Shown here: piece by piece, positions 10,807 to 21,044 of the stretch
How the letters are laid out: the number at the start of each line of letters is the position of its first letter
How positions within the stretch are numbered: position 1 is the first letter of the stretch
NCBI RefSeq assembly: GCF_014356525.2
Contig: NC_052509.1
Span: 35,274,001 to 35,338,000 of the forward strand
Length of the DNA: 64,000 nucleotides
Direction of reading: 5' to 3'
From: Nilaparvata lugens
Taxonomy: Eukaryota; Arthropoda; Insecta; Hemiptera; Delphacidae
Position numbers and translations under genes: made by a program
Notes under the pieces: generated by a model
The model's input: only the letters and a program-made list of their open reading frames with translations
Database searches by the model: none
Told to the model about the DNA's origin: nothing

Positions 10807-11796
10807 GCATCAGTTACAAATATTCAAATACTCAAATCTAAAAGAATAATAAATTATAAATGAAGTTAGTTTATCCATGGTTATATTAACGATGTGCTAA
10901 CATTGAATATGCTTGACTATCAATCAGTTACTTAATCTCTGTGTCTCAGGGTTTCAAGTAGGCAGAAGGCCTCCTCCAATAGGGCTTTTAAAACTTGAAA
11001 AAAATTTGAAAGATTTTAATGAAATTTGAAAGAGGAAATTACAATGATTAAACTGGACTGGTCAAAATGAAACAATGGGTGGCTCAAGCTTAATAATGAA
11101 TTAGGGACTCACCAGCCACAATGTACTCCCTCACAGTTGTCCACTCCATCCTCCCGTGGTCACTGCTTCTTGGTCTTCTTCAGGTGACGATTGGAATTAG
11201 AATCATCGGTTGGGGTTCCCAAATCAATCAAGAAGCCTCGTATTTGTCGTCATCGCCGAGCAACGGCTAACCCCCCACTCAACAGGAATTGCCAAAATGG
11301 TACAATATCGTACAATATTGGAAAAATTTGGAACAAGAGTCAGTGACCACAGAATGTGACATGGGATTGCACAAAGAGTGCATTGTGACAGGCTTTTAGG
11401 AATAGAATTTGTAATTATGGACTGCTGGCTAAGCAGAGCATTGCCAAAATCTTGAATTCCAACAATTAAATTTTCCAATTAAATAATCAAGCTACAATGT
11501 CTGATTCAATGAAGGAGTTTCATTGAGGTAGAATTAGTTCATAGTTATCCAATACTGCTCATTCAGCGACTATGCAAAATCATGCGATAAATTCAGATCA
11601 GTTAATTATTCCATTGATTGTGAAATAATTTTCCTAAAGCAGTCTACAAATTTTCTTTCGGCCAGTAGCACCATATAAGGCACAATGAGTCAGCAGTAGC
11701 TACAGTTGGAATTAATACAATACACTCTTACATGCTAAGGAGCTTGTTCCATATTTAATCTAAAATACCTCAATTGTAACCACATATATTACATTA
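10807..11796 (-). repeat. candidate proximal part of the 3' LTR of element B
   Basis: On the minus strand, element B's G-run polypurine tract is followed at once by TGTAATATATGTGG, a typical LTR start. The AT-rich stretch that follows contains no gene and is cut by element A at 10807. No second LTR copy is present in the window for comparison. Confidence 0.45.
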
Positions 11797-11812
11797 CCCC
11801 CCCCCCTTGGAA
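11797..11812 (-). promoter_or_regulatory. polypurine tract of element B
   Basis: The minus strand reads CCAAGGGGGGGGGGTAA (plus strand ttacccccccccc...), directly before the putative LTR start TGTAATATATG. A purine run here primes plus-strand DNA synthesis in LTR elements. It lies downstream of the env remnant, as expected. Confidence 0.6.
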
Positions 11813-12099
11813 AAAGAGGCTTGGCTGGGGTGTGGTGGCTGCCATCAGTGGTCCAACATTGGGCGCCATCTCCCTGATGCTTATGTGTAGAAGGTCAGTG
11901 ATGCACCTTACATGTGGTTTGTCCAGGTCTTGGATGGATAGGCGGCAGTGACAAGGCATAGTTGGCCTGAGGGGTATCTGGTCTGCTCCGTCTGGGCTGG
12001 GTCTCTGGGTTGGCAGTTGAAGCAATCTCTGCAGTGGTATTCTGGGGTTATGGATGACTCCTGGGTCGAAGACATCTGGGTAAGTGATGGCAGAAGTGC

Positions 12100-12862
12100 T
12101 GGACAATCACTGCAATAGTGGTTAGCAGCTATGTGGCGCTAGGTAACAGCCATCATATGCAACTTGGGTTCTGGGTTTGCTCCAGGTAAATGTCATCCAG
12201 TCTCCTCTGCAACTCGAGGCCTGGGATGGTGTTGGTGTGTCTGAGGACCAAGGCTTTAAGGATTGGCATTTTCATCACCCTTTTTCAAGGTGAGTCTCGT
12301 CGGTGTGTCTGGTGGTTGGCAGAAGTCCATACAAGTCGGTTCTGAGGGAGCAACCCCCTGATGTGGCTACCTCACCAAGTCCATGGATAATGAGTCCAGA
12401 TGTCTCAGATTGGTCACCTCGGCTGCAGTGTGAGGTGAGGTTCTGCTCACTGGTTACACTGTAAAACCAGTGATGGTGATAGTGGTCCCAGCCCCATGCA
12501 TCCTCAGGTGTGCCCAGGATGGCTATCCTGCAGCACAGGCGTTGAGTGGCTTCCTACTCATCCAGGTACAAGGTGCTGAGGCAGGTGAGGTGGTGTGGGT
12601 GGCTGGACAAATGGCCAGTACTCCAGGTCGGCAATGGTTCAGGTACCCCTCAGGTGGTTCAGCATAATGCTGGCGGTCCTCACTCATCAATATGTTGCTC
12701 CTCTCTGGCTGGTATTGGGTTGCCAACCCTGGGGCTGTGTCAGCAACTGCAAAGTAGAACACACTCTTACAAGTATCTGCTTCAACTCTGAAGGAGTAAT
12801 AAGCTTCTCACTAAATTTGCCCTTAGACACCTCTTGGATAACAGTCAACAATTTTCTTAAGT
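12100..12862 (-). pseudogene. env: element B env remnant
   Basis: A minus-strand stretch at 12523-12762 contains ILMSEDRQHYAEPP and AICPATHTTS, which line up with LISQDREHYAVLL and TICPITRPVF of the element C envelope. Frame is lost before and after. The region down to 11813 has no other recognisable protein. Confidence 0.6.
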
Positions 12863-13699
12863 CTATAAACTAGTCACTATTGCTAATTCTAAATCCTTAA
12901 ACTTACCAGTTATGTTAACAAAATTATGAAGTAAGATTACATTACTTCTGAGTGCTTTCCTAATCCTTCCATCCATTTTTATAAATTTTGTATTATCTTT
13001 CAACTTATCAGCTAGTTGTCTTATATAGTCGGTATTGCTTTCAGCTTGTCCAGATAACTTCTGGTTGACAGTGACCATCTCAACTTGCAGAACTCCTGGG
13101 GCGGATGTGGGGAATTGAACAAGGGTGTTCACCCTACTCCTTAATAGATAGGGTGAAGTCCGAGTCCAAGTTAGATGTCTACTGCGGGGTTGGTATTCAG
13201 TGTCCCCTCTCAAACAGTCAGGAGAGCATGGGCTTGGGGGAGATTGTACTTGCTCAAACACATCATCCTCCCCAGAATCTTCAACAATCTCATCCATCTC
13301 TTCTTGCTCCAATCCTCTCTTGAGCCCGGGAACCAGTGTCTCTGTTTCTAGTCTTACCAGCCTGACATCCACAACAGGACTGTCTTCTTCTCCTGTATAA
13401 GGAGGCCAATATTCAACTTCCTCTTCGTCATCAGTTCCTTCTGGCATATCGCCTTCTTTCCTGAGCTCAGGTTTTTCAGGTTTGTTAGCTCCCACCACTG
13501 ATTCTTTGCTTCTGAGTATATCTTTCGGTTTCAGGCATGGCTTCAATCTGTTCACATGTATGTTAACTTGTCGGCCATCAGTCATCTTGATCATGTCATT
13601 CACTGGGGACATCCTCTGGGTAACCATATAGGGACCAGCCCAAGAGCGATGGAATCTATTGGCTTCACCAGGCTTGATGGCTGGTTCAAACAAGTACAC
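12863..13699 (-). pseudogene. element B integrase C-terminus fused to mid-env
   Basis: The frame opens with the integrase C-terminal module (SWAGPYMVTQRMSPVN, the GPY/F motif, and NIHVNRLKPCL), then an acidic tail like that of element C. After LRSRVNTLV it runs without a stop into helical sequence (ADKLKDNTKF, ALRSNVILLHNFVNITGKF) that corresponds to the middle of the element C envelope. The env amino-terminal half, including the cleavage site, is absent, so a deletion has fused the two genes. Confidence 0.65.
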
Positions 13700-13760
13700 A
13701 AGGTCTCCCAGTTTAAATTCTCACTGAGTTCTCCCTCTGTTGGCAATTTTGGCTCTACTA

Positions 13761-14647
13761 TCAGCTGCTTTGGTTGATGACTTTCTGGAAGGCCTGCTGT
13801 AAGCGTTGTTTCAATTGTCTGAGATGCTTCTCAACAGTTTGTCCTTGGAGATCCTTTGGGATAGGGGTGTTCCCAGGTAATATGATCTCACGTCCTTGCA
13901 ACAGATAATATGGTGAATACCCAGTTGATGTATGTGGTACTGATCGATATGCCATCAAAGCATATGGTAATCACTTATCCCAATCAGTCCCATCTTGCTG
14001 TAGATAGTGAGCCATGGTATCACTTGGTGTTTGATGAAGACATTCCACTCTTCCATTGCCTTCAGGATGATAGGGGGTTGTGCGAATCTTGTTGATACCC
14101 AACAGTTTACATGTTTCATGAAACAGTTTGGATTCAAAACTCCTTCCCTGGTCAGTCAGGAGTCTGCCAGGTACACCATGTCTTGCTATGATCTGAGTTA
14201 CAAAGGCATTGGCAATACTTTCTGCTGTCTGGTCTTGCAAGGGCTGAGCTTCAGCATACTGTGTGAAATGGTTGATGAAGCTCACATAGTATCGATTTCC
14301 TTTCTGACTGACTGGTAGAGGACCCACAATATCCATGAATACGAGCTCAAAGGGTTAGTTTGGTTCATGAGCTGTCTCCAGTGGAACATTTATTGCTTTG
14401 GGTGTTTTTTGGAGTGCACATTGGTGACATGCCCCACATACTTTCACACATCCTCTCGCAGTTTGGGCCAATAGTACTGCTGTTGTACTCTTGCAAGCGT
14501 TTTCTCTACTCCTGGGTGGCCACACCAGGGAGAGTCATGACACAGTTGTAGGATGTCATTCCTCAGAGATTGAGGGATGGTGATGTGCCACTGGGTCTGA
14601 TCACTCCCCATTGCAGTCCACCATAGCACTCCATGAACTCCTTTCAT
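13761..14647 (-). pseudogene. element B integrase core, in pieces
   Basis: Three minus-strand pieces cover the zinc-binding N-domain (LCHDSPWCGHPGV), the catalytic core (MDIVGPLP, LLTDQGRSF and NGRVECLHQ, holding the D, D and E residues) and the MAYRSVPHTSTGYSP segment. They lie in different frames or are separated by stops near 14337 and 13970. The catalytic triad is still visible, but no single frame covers the domain. Confidence 0.75.
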
Positions 14648-14671
14648 ATGATCTGTTGCAAGATGCTCACA

Positions 14672-15070
14672 TCACCAAGGATCCTTTAATTGCTCTTCTA
14701 AGATATTGGGTACCCTCAGGCTAGTGATATTCACTTGTGCCACTGCTCGGCTCAATGCATCTGCATTGGTATGTTTCTTTCCTGGCTTATGTAAAAATTC
14801 ATAGTTGAACTCTTCCAATCTTAGCACCCACCGTGTCAACCTGGAAGAGGGGTCACACAAGCTCAACATCCGACGAAGGGCAGCATGGTCAGTCAGGAGT
14901 GTGAATTTTTGCCCTAGGAGGTAACAACAAAATTGTTTTGTTGCCCACACCACTACTAACAATTCTCTTTCAGTGGTTGAGTAATTGTGTTCTGCCAAAT
15001 TTAGTTGTCTACTGGCATATGCAACTGGTCTCTCCTCTCCCTCGACATGTTGTGATAGGACAGCACCCAC
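14672..15070 (-). pseudogene. element B RNase H domain
   Basis: It contains GAVLSQH, STTERELLVVVWA and LLTDHAALRRML, the RNase H signature region of Ty3/gypsy pol, and ends in the RT-integrase linker KHTNADALSRAV. The frame differs from that of the RT upstream, and a short stretch between 15071 and 15183 has lost frame. Confidence 0.75.
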
Positions 15071-15183
15071 TGCAGTTCCTGAGTAGCTAAAATAAAGGGT
15101 AGTTTGAAATCGGGAAAGATCAGTACTTTATCTGAACACAGCGAGTTCTTTAGTAACTGAAAAGCTGTCTCCTATTCCTGTCC

Positions 15184-16518
15184 TCAAATGAAGGGGGTCT
15201 CTTTCTTTGTCAGCACTGTTAGGGCCACTTCTGCATAATTGGGTACAAATCTCCGATAATAGCTGAATAACCCCAATGCACTACCCACCTCTTTCATGCT
15301 TGTTGGTCTCAGGTAATCTCTGATTGCTTGAATTTTTGTAGGATCAGCTCTTACTCCCTGTGTCATAATGAGGTGCCCCAAGTAGTTGACCGTTTCCTCT
15401 GCAAACTCACCTTTTGCCAGGTTTGCCTTGAGATTGGCCCCAGCAAACAGTTTCAGTACATGATCTAGCCGCTCAGCATGTTGTTCGATTGTGTTGCTAA
15501 ACACCACAACATCATCAAGGTAGACATAACATTCAATCCCTTTTATAGCAGCTAGGAGATTATCCATTAATCGCTGAAATGCTGCTGGAGCTTCAGCAAG
15601 CCCAAGTGCCATCCTTTGATATTCAAAGTGGCCGCCCACTGTAGTGAAGGCTGTCTTCTCCCGATCTTCTCGAGCAATCTTCACCTGATGGTAGCCACTG
15701 TGTAAATCCAAGGTAGAAAAATAGTGACTCTTTCCTAGGTTCTCTAGAATCTCGTTTATCAATGGCAGAGGGTAAGCACCAATGCGAGTTACTCCACTCA
15801 GTGTCCTAAAGTCTGTACAGAACCGGTATTTCAGCATCCCATCAATTGTATTCTTCTTTACTAACACCACCAGCGCACTCCAAGGGCTTGTAGATGGAAT
15901 GATTACACCTTTATCCAACATTTCTGCTAGGTGTTCTTCTAAGACTGGTCTCATGTGGTAGGGCACACGGTAGGGTCTCTTGGTGATAGGTTGTTCTGAT
16001 GTCAGTGGGATTCGGTGTTCAACTGGTAGGTTGCAGCCATCTCGGCCAGGTTCTTCAAACACAGACAGGTGCTGTAGAAGCATTTTCCCTAGAAGTTGAG
16101 CTTCCTCGCAAGAGAGGTGTTTTAACTTGTCCAGTACTTGGTCCTCAAGCTCTTCTCGTGGTTCCTTTCTCTCAAGAGTGGCAATTCGTTTGCATTGACG
16201 GGTGTGTCTGGCCCTTGGTTTCTCGGGATTTGCCTGTGTGATGGGTTTGGCTGAGCCCACCCACTGGTCACGGTAGATTATCTGAGGTGTGGTAGTTGCA
16301 TTGATCACGCTCATCATTGTCTGTCCTTTTTGAGGATTACTGATGCTTCTCCCCAGTTGCAAACCAGACAAATGGGCTCTGGGTTCAATCATAACATCAT
16401 CACTCATGATTCTTCCTTGTAGATGAACTTTTACCAACATTCCAGATCTCGCTGGTACCAGTGTTCCACTTACAGTTCTCACTTCCACATCTTTGTTAGG
16501 GTGTGTTAACTGTAGCAT
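15184..16518 (-). pseudogene. pol: element B reverse transcriptase
   Basis: This 444-codon open frame covers the RT palm and fingers: KYRFCTDFRTL, YFSTLDLHSGYHQVKI and the active-site box CYVYLDDVVVF are all present. It matches the element C RT closely along its length. The protease and gag that should precede it are displaced beyond the Maverick. The frame is long but lacks RNase H, so it cannot make a full polyprotein. Confidence 0.85.
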
Positions 16519-16655
16519 GTTAATTTTTGCTTCACATCTCTTTCAACTTTTCCATTCTCTTTTTGTTTCTTTGGTTCCTTCCTCAACAGCATGCAAGTGT
16601 CTCTGGTTACTTCTTCCTGGATTTTGTTTCTCTGGATGTTCTGTGTCAAGTTTGT

Positions 16656-16661
16656 CATCAA
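16656..16661. repeat. left target site duplication CATCAA of the Maverick
   Basis: CATCAA immediately precedes the left TIR and is found again at 51980-51985 directly after the right TIR. It lies inside element B's pol/protease region. Confidence 0.9.
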
Positions 16662-17210
16662 AGTAGATATAAACTGATACTTTAGACAGACTTTTTTGCT
16701 CGAAATCCCCTCCTCCCTCTCCCCCCTCGTCCATCCCGCCTCCCCTTCCCCCCGCCTGTAGGGTGGGGGGTGTTCTAAAAATAGATTTCCCCTCCCTCTC
16801 ACTCTCTCTCTCTCTCCCTCTCCTTCTCCTTCTCCCTCGCCCTCTCTCTCTTATCTTATCTTATCCAATCTAATCTTATCTTATGTAATCTAATCTTCCC
16901 CTCCCCCAGTGAGGACGAGGGGGATGAAGAAGGAGAGAGTGATCTCTCTCTCTCTCAGTGGAAGGAGAGAGTGATCTCTCTCTCTCTCTCTCTCAGAGAG
17001 GGAAAAAATAATTTCCCTGTGAGGGGAGTGAGGGAAAAATTCTCTACTGACAAATTAAAGTGAATCCATTCTCAAATTCTCTACTGTCAAATTAAAGTGA
17101 ATCCATATTTCTACATCTAATGCTACACTGACAGATTGAAGTGAATGCTAGATGAGGGAAAAAAATCCCTTTGAGAGGGAAAAATTCCCTTGGTGACAGA
17201 TTAAAGTGAA
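16662..17210. repeat. left terminal inverted repeat of the Maverick
   Basis: It matches the reverse complement of the right end from 51979 inward. Shared parts include the terminal sequence, a G/C-rich 'cccccctcgtccatcccgcc' block, CT-rich and 'atcttatctt' microsatellites, and 'gaaaaattcccttggtgaca'. Arm lengths differ because the microsatellites vary. The inner part (to about 17280) carries short repeats around 'gacagattgaagtgaatcc'. Confidence 0.9.
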
Positions 17211-17320
17211 TCCTTTTTGCTATACTGTACTAGTGAATCCTTTTTGCTATGCTGACAGATTGAAGTGAATCCTTCACTTTGCAGCTAGGCGTTACACCGC
17301 TTACCAGTCTTTTTGAGATT

Positions 17321-18352
17321 TTATGTTTTCGGGGTCAATACGACCCCTTTGTACTGTGCTAACCCCATTTTTTCTGTAATTATTTCGGCTACCTGATTTT
17401 CTGTAAGGTTATGTTGTTTGGCTTCTATCCAGTTCATATGAAAACTAACCCGAGCATATCTGGACACGATATCATGTGCTATCCTGTGTATGAATAAATT
17501 AAGATAATCTATGAATGGAGCCGAACACTGCAGTCTCATGACAGTACCCTCTTCTGAATTTTTAATTGCCTCAGCTATTTCATCACGAATGCTTTTCACA
17601 ACGACTTCCATCTCGTTTTTCTTAATAAAATCTCCAATATCATTTTTAGTTGCATACTTTTCTGCAATTTGATTAATCAGAATAGCAATGGCATCTTTTG
17701 TAATGAATTGTTCAATACCGTTCATAATATTAGCTTTTATTCCACTCGCCATTTCAGATAATCGTTTTTCAAACTCTTCCTTTGTTAATGAAGAACTAGT
17801 CAATTTCTGCAAAGTAGATTCTAAATATTGCTTATCAATTAGCGATGGCTGTGTTTCATTTACTTTAGTGAAACTTTCTGTACTAAGCTGTTTTAATTTA
17901 GTATTGAGATAGTTTCTGTCCAGCACCTCCAAATTCTTAATTTTATCTGATATGGCTTTTAATTTCTCATCTAAATAAGCTTTATTAACTTTATCATTGT
18001 TAATACTCACCAACTGGGATGAAAAGCTGTCTGTTAAAGTTTTCACTTCTCCTAGAGCAGATTCTAAAGTTAGAGTTCTCTCTCTAATAGCTTTATCAAT
18101 ATTAGCACTAAAATTTTGTAATGTACTTAGAATATGTTCTCTTTCAATTATGCTCACTCCAATATTCTTTGTATTTTCCGAAACGAGTTTGGTTATTTGC
18201 GAATCTAAATAAAATTTCACAGCTTCGCTGATTCCTTGTTGATTTATCGATTCGATTATCTTCTGCGTTATCGAGTCAATATCACACGTAAGATTAGCAA
18301 CAGCAGGCCCAGCACTAGGTGTATCAATTCGACCGAATCGATGCAGAGTCAT
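17321..18352 (-). CDS. Maverick coiled-coil protein, possibly fibre-like
   Basis: This is an open frame of 343 codons from a methionine at 18352; a longer start at 18367 would overlap the upstream gene by 8 bases. Residues about 20-270 are rich in heptad-like Leu, Ile, Lys and Glu with few glycines and almost no cysteines, suggesting a long coiled coil. A compact carboxy-terminal part follows (YLNLFIHRIAHDIVSRYARV and LTENQVAEIITEKMG). I do not recognise the family. A trimeric virion fibre is one idea; a structural scaffold is another. It is the gene closest to the left TIR and appears intact. Confidence 0.7.
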   Translation of the reverse strand: MTLHRFGRIDTPSAGPAVANLTCDIDSITQKIIESINQQGISEAVKFYLDSQITKLVSENTKNIGVSIIEREHILSTLQNFSANIDKAIRERTLTLESALGEVKTLTDSFSSQLVSINNDKVNKAYLDEKLKAISDKIKNLEVLDRNYLNTKLKQLSTESFTKVNETQPSLIDKQYLESTLQKLTSSSLTKEEFEKRLSEMASGIKANIMNGIEQFITKDAIAILINQIAEKYATKNDIGDFIKKNEMEVVVKSIRDEIAEAIKNSEEGTVMRLQCSAPFIDYLNLFIHRIAHDIVSRYARVSFHMNWIEAKQHNLTENQVAEIITEKMGLAQYKGVVLTPKT

Positions 18353-18359
18353 CGTAACA

Positions 18360-19310
18360 CTAAACAATTAGTTTTGCTTCTTTTAGCTCTTCAATTATAG
18401 ACGCAATCTCAATATCATGTCCAGTGTTGCCAGAAGCTTTTGAGGAATAGAGTAAATTTAATCTTTCCACTAATTCGTCAAAATTATCAAAGTATTGATA
18501 AATTCTATCATGAGAATTATTTTTTGCAAATTTCAATAAACCCCATCCCTTCTTTTTACTAATTTTTTTACTGGGAAATAACTTCTGAATCATTTGCGAT
18601 TTAATTCCCTGATTTCGTTTAACATACCCTCTTCGATCTAAATGTATGCCTGTAAGTGTTAAGATTTTTCTATACTTATCCAGATCTCTCTGATTATAAA
18701 GATTCGAATTCGGTCTTGAACTGAATAATAACTCAAGTAGACCATGAGTTATTCGAAATCTGTCTTTACCAATATCTATATAACCATCGTCGAATATTAC
18801 TTGCTGATTTCCAATATAATACATGTCATCTTTAGAATTGTATGAAATTCCATAACTAATTGAATTATTCAATTTTTCCGCATGAAACGTTTTTAGATAT
18901 TGTGACAGCACATCATCGTTTTTACTAGAACCAAGTAAACTGTTTTCAAATTTAGTCGAGCTTAAAAAATTGTCTGTTGAACTCTCATAACTCTGCTCAT
19001 CTTCCTCATCATCCTCCTCATTATCATCAATTTCCATACTCTCTTGTTCCTCTTTTACTTCTTCCTTTTTAGGTGTAAAATCATGATTAGAGTGAAAACT
19101 AGATTTGGTTTTTCCCAATTCAATTATAGGTTCTATCAATGGTGATAGAGTTTTCCTATTGTATTCCTCCGATCGTCTTTCAAAATTAACTAAGCTTTCA
19201 TGCTTGTCGCTGATTACTTTTCTCAATTTCTTAATCTTTTCGATTAAACTCTCCTTCTTGTTATTTACTATGTTCCTTCCTCTCCTCCTCCTATATGTTT
19301 TAGACAACAT
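18360..19310 (-). CDS. conserved Maverick protein of unknown function
   Basis: This open frame starts at the methionine of MLSKTYRRRRGR; a methionine five codons upstream is possible. A basic N-terminus and coiled coil (residues about 15-60) are followed by a very acidic linker (EIDDNEEDDEEDEQ). The compact C-terminal half contains ISYNSKDDMYYIG, YNQRDLDKYRKILTLTGIHL and a final helix with IEIASIIEELKEAK. The C-terminal pattern recalls hypothetical proteins common in insect Mavericks, from memory. It sits between the ATPase and the coiled-coil gene on the same strand with only short gaps, so the three may be co-expressed. Confidence 0.75.
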   Translation of the reverse strand: MLSKTYRRRRGRNIVNNKKESLIEKIKKLRKVISDKHESLVNFERRSEEYNRKTLSPLIEPIIELGKTKSSFHSNHDFTPKKEEVKEEQESMEIDDNEEDDEEDEQSYESSTDNFLSSTKFENSLLGSSKNDDVLSQYLKTFHAEKLNNSISYGISYNSKDDMYYIGNQQVIFDDGYIDIGKDRFRITHGLLELLFSSRPNSNLYNQRDLDKYRKILTLTGIHLDRRGYVKRNQGIKSQMIQKLFPSKKISKKKGWGLLKFAKNNSHDRIYQYFDNFDELVERLNLLYSSKASGNTGHDIEIASIIEELKEAKLIV

Positions 19311-19331
19311 GACTGTACAAAGCATTAATCT

Positions 19332-20015
19332 CTACTGAACGGAAAGAATCGTGTCCAGTGAATCCCGATATTTTCCTTCCTTTATATCACATTCTTTCAA
19401 AATTGTAACAAAATTATGCGGTTTACGATTCCAAACTGTATGACAAAGTTTACTGAAATCTTTATAAGAAATATCTCCTCCAACATGATCTCTGTGAATT
19501 AATTTGAGACTCAATAAATCCATCTTAAAAATTATAATCATATTTGCATTGTCTCTAGTGAAATGTTTCTGTGTAGCTCCATAACTCTGAATTAAATATG
19601 CTGTGTCAATATTTCGATGACGTCCCATAGTAAAATATTCTCTTATCTGTGGCACATTGCTCAGTTGTAAGTCATCAAAAATTACTAAGCTATATTCGGG
19701 GATACAGTTCGGATGGGGAATTTGGCTCATATCCTCTTTCATGTGAAATCCGATATTTTTCAAACCTGCAAATACCTTCTTGAGAAAAACATATTTTGGT
19801 TGATATAAGCTCTTGCTAAATAAGTAAATGTGCTTAAATCTTAAGCCATTTTCAGCAAATACTAAATTAAATAAGAGATTTGTTTTTCCTCCAGCACTGG
19901 GAGAAATAATTAACATTCTTGCATTATGAGGAAGTAAGTCTCCATTTTTACAAAATGCAGGCTTTTCTTTATCTGTAATTGATTTATCAAAGTTAACAAT
20001 TGGTATTTGACTCAT
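19332..20015 (-). CDS. Maverick packaging ATPase (A32/FtsK-HerA type)
   Basis: The 227-codon frame has a P-loop SPSAGGKTN at residues 38-46 and a Walker B strand SLVIFDDLQ at about 109-117. A later segment, TMGRHRNIDTAYLIQSYGATQKH, is typical of the arginine-finger region of genome-packaging ATPases. Its size fits the family. In related viruses this enzyme pumps DNA into preformed capsids. No stop or frameshift is seen, so this copy looks intact. It is on the minus strand, separated from the integrase by about 400 bp. Confidence 0.9.
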   Translation of the reverse strand: MSQIPIVNFDKSITDKEKPAFCKNGDLLPHNARMLIISPSAGGKTNLLFNLVFAENGLRFKHIYLFSKSLYQPKYVFLKKVFAGLKNIGFHMKEDMSQIPHPNCIPEYSLVIFDDLQLSNVPQIREYFTMGRHRNIDTAYLIQSYGATQKHFTRDNANMIIIFKMDLLSLKLIHRDHVGGDISYKDFSKLCHTVWNRKPHNFVTILKECDIKEGKYRDSLDTILSVQ

Positions 20016-20392
20016 GATTACAAATGTACAGAACGTGATCTGATAAGCTACTGAAAATTTTTACAAAAGTTAGATCAGTGCCGCTATGAATGAGAGCAAT
20101 GACTGAGCACACATGCATTAGCATAGAGGGGCGTATCAAGAGATTCCACTCTCCACCTCCTGTCATCATCATCATCAGACAGAGGATGGATGTATCTACC
20201 TTCTCTGTTCCTCACCCTCTTTTCTGCTTATCGGGTATTGAGTGTGCAAAGATTCTTATATTACGAAATTGAAATGAGAACCAATGTTTGATAATAATAC
20301 TTCTATTATATTTTCAACGAATGTACATCATGATATTTACAATAGATTATTTACAATAAATGTACATGATATTTACAATAGATTACAAAAGA
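20016..20392. other. spacer between Maverick ATPase and integrase genes
   Basis: No credible gene is visible. It contains the 5' flank of the ATPase gene and an AT-rich stretch with two copies of 'aatgtacat..gatatttacaatagatta' (near 20320 and 20360). Confidence 0.5.
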
Positions 20393-20499
20393 TTATTTTT
20401 CATCTAATAATTGATCTTTACTAATATAACTAGGTGTTGAAAATCCAATCCATTTCACTAACAATCCTTTTTTATCATGTTTTAATATTTTTTCAATCA
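20393..20499 (-). pseudogene. displaced chromodomain end of the Maverick integrase
   Basis: The minus strand encodes KKGLLVKWIGFSTPSYIS, a chromodomain-like end, and a stop at 20393-20395. The preceding part of the same domain is at 21045-21080 on the other side of a SINE insertion. The shared 13 bases 'attttttcaatca' (20487-20499 and 21045-21057) are the insertion's target duplication. Confidence 0.8.
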
Positions 20500-21044
20500 G
20501 ATGGAATTAAATAGAGAATGCATTCATAAAAATGCTAATTAATATATAATTGTTATTGAATGAAAATCCTAAATAATTGCTGCAAATCACCCCGAAGACC
20601 TCTGCTACTGCAGACATTGACAACAGGGCTAACAGCTAGATGGAAATTCGATGAGAACTACCATCCAAAAATTAGTTGCCAGCCCGGGAATCAAACCCTA
20701 TTTGCAGCAATTATTTAGGATTTTCGTTCAATAACAATTATATATTAATTAGCATTTGTATAAATGCATTCTCTATTTAATTCCATCTGTAACTAGTTGG
20801 CCGCTATGGCTTCGTATAAAATGAGCGCTGCTATCCAGAGATTGTCAGTTTGGTGTAAGGGCAAGCATTCCTGACTAGCAATTGGGAGGTACCGGGTTCG
20901 ATTCCCGGGCTGGCAACTAATTTTTGGATGGTAGTCCTCATCGAATTTCCATCTAGCTGTTAGCCCTGTTGTCAATGTCTGCAGTAGCAGAGGTCTTCGG
21001 GGTGATTTGCAGCAATTATTTAGGATTTTCGTTCAATAACAATT
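20500..21044. mobile_element. composite SINE with inverted segment
   Basis: The insertion is bounded by 13-bp duplications 'attttttcaatca'. The plus-strand part 20795-21044 starts near 'tggccgctatggcttcg' and has an internal pol III box B (ggttcgattcc, near 20897). Its 3' region ends 'cagcaattatttaggatttt'. The left part, 20500-20699, is the 3' portion of the same SINE in reverse. Positions 20699-20790 repeat its tail in forward orientation, making arms of about 90 bp that fold on each other. This layout fits twin priming or template switching during insertion. Confidence 0.8.

Larger units (their letters stand above)
11813..16661 (-). mobile_element. element B, 3' part: RT, RNase H, integrase and env remnants
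   Basis: The minus-strand order RT (16518), RNase H, integrase, env remnant and polypurine tract is that of an errantivirus-like Ty3/gypsy element. Protein stretches match element C throughout, so B and C are relatives. The gag and protease parts are missing here and are found in the same orientation at 51986-53464, on the far side of the Maverick. Many stops and frameshifts show it is old. Confidence 0.85.

Noticed and set aside
16506..16802. Frame crossing the left Maverick end
   Set aside because: It runs from TIR sequence into element B remnants and is created by the insertion junction.
20850..20920. Possible tRNA gene with 'ggttcgattcc'
   Set aside because: This is the head of another SINE within a 13-bp target duplication.
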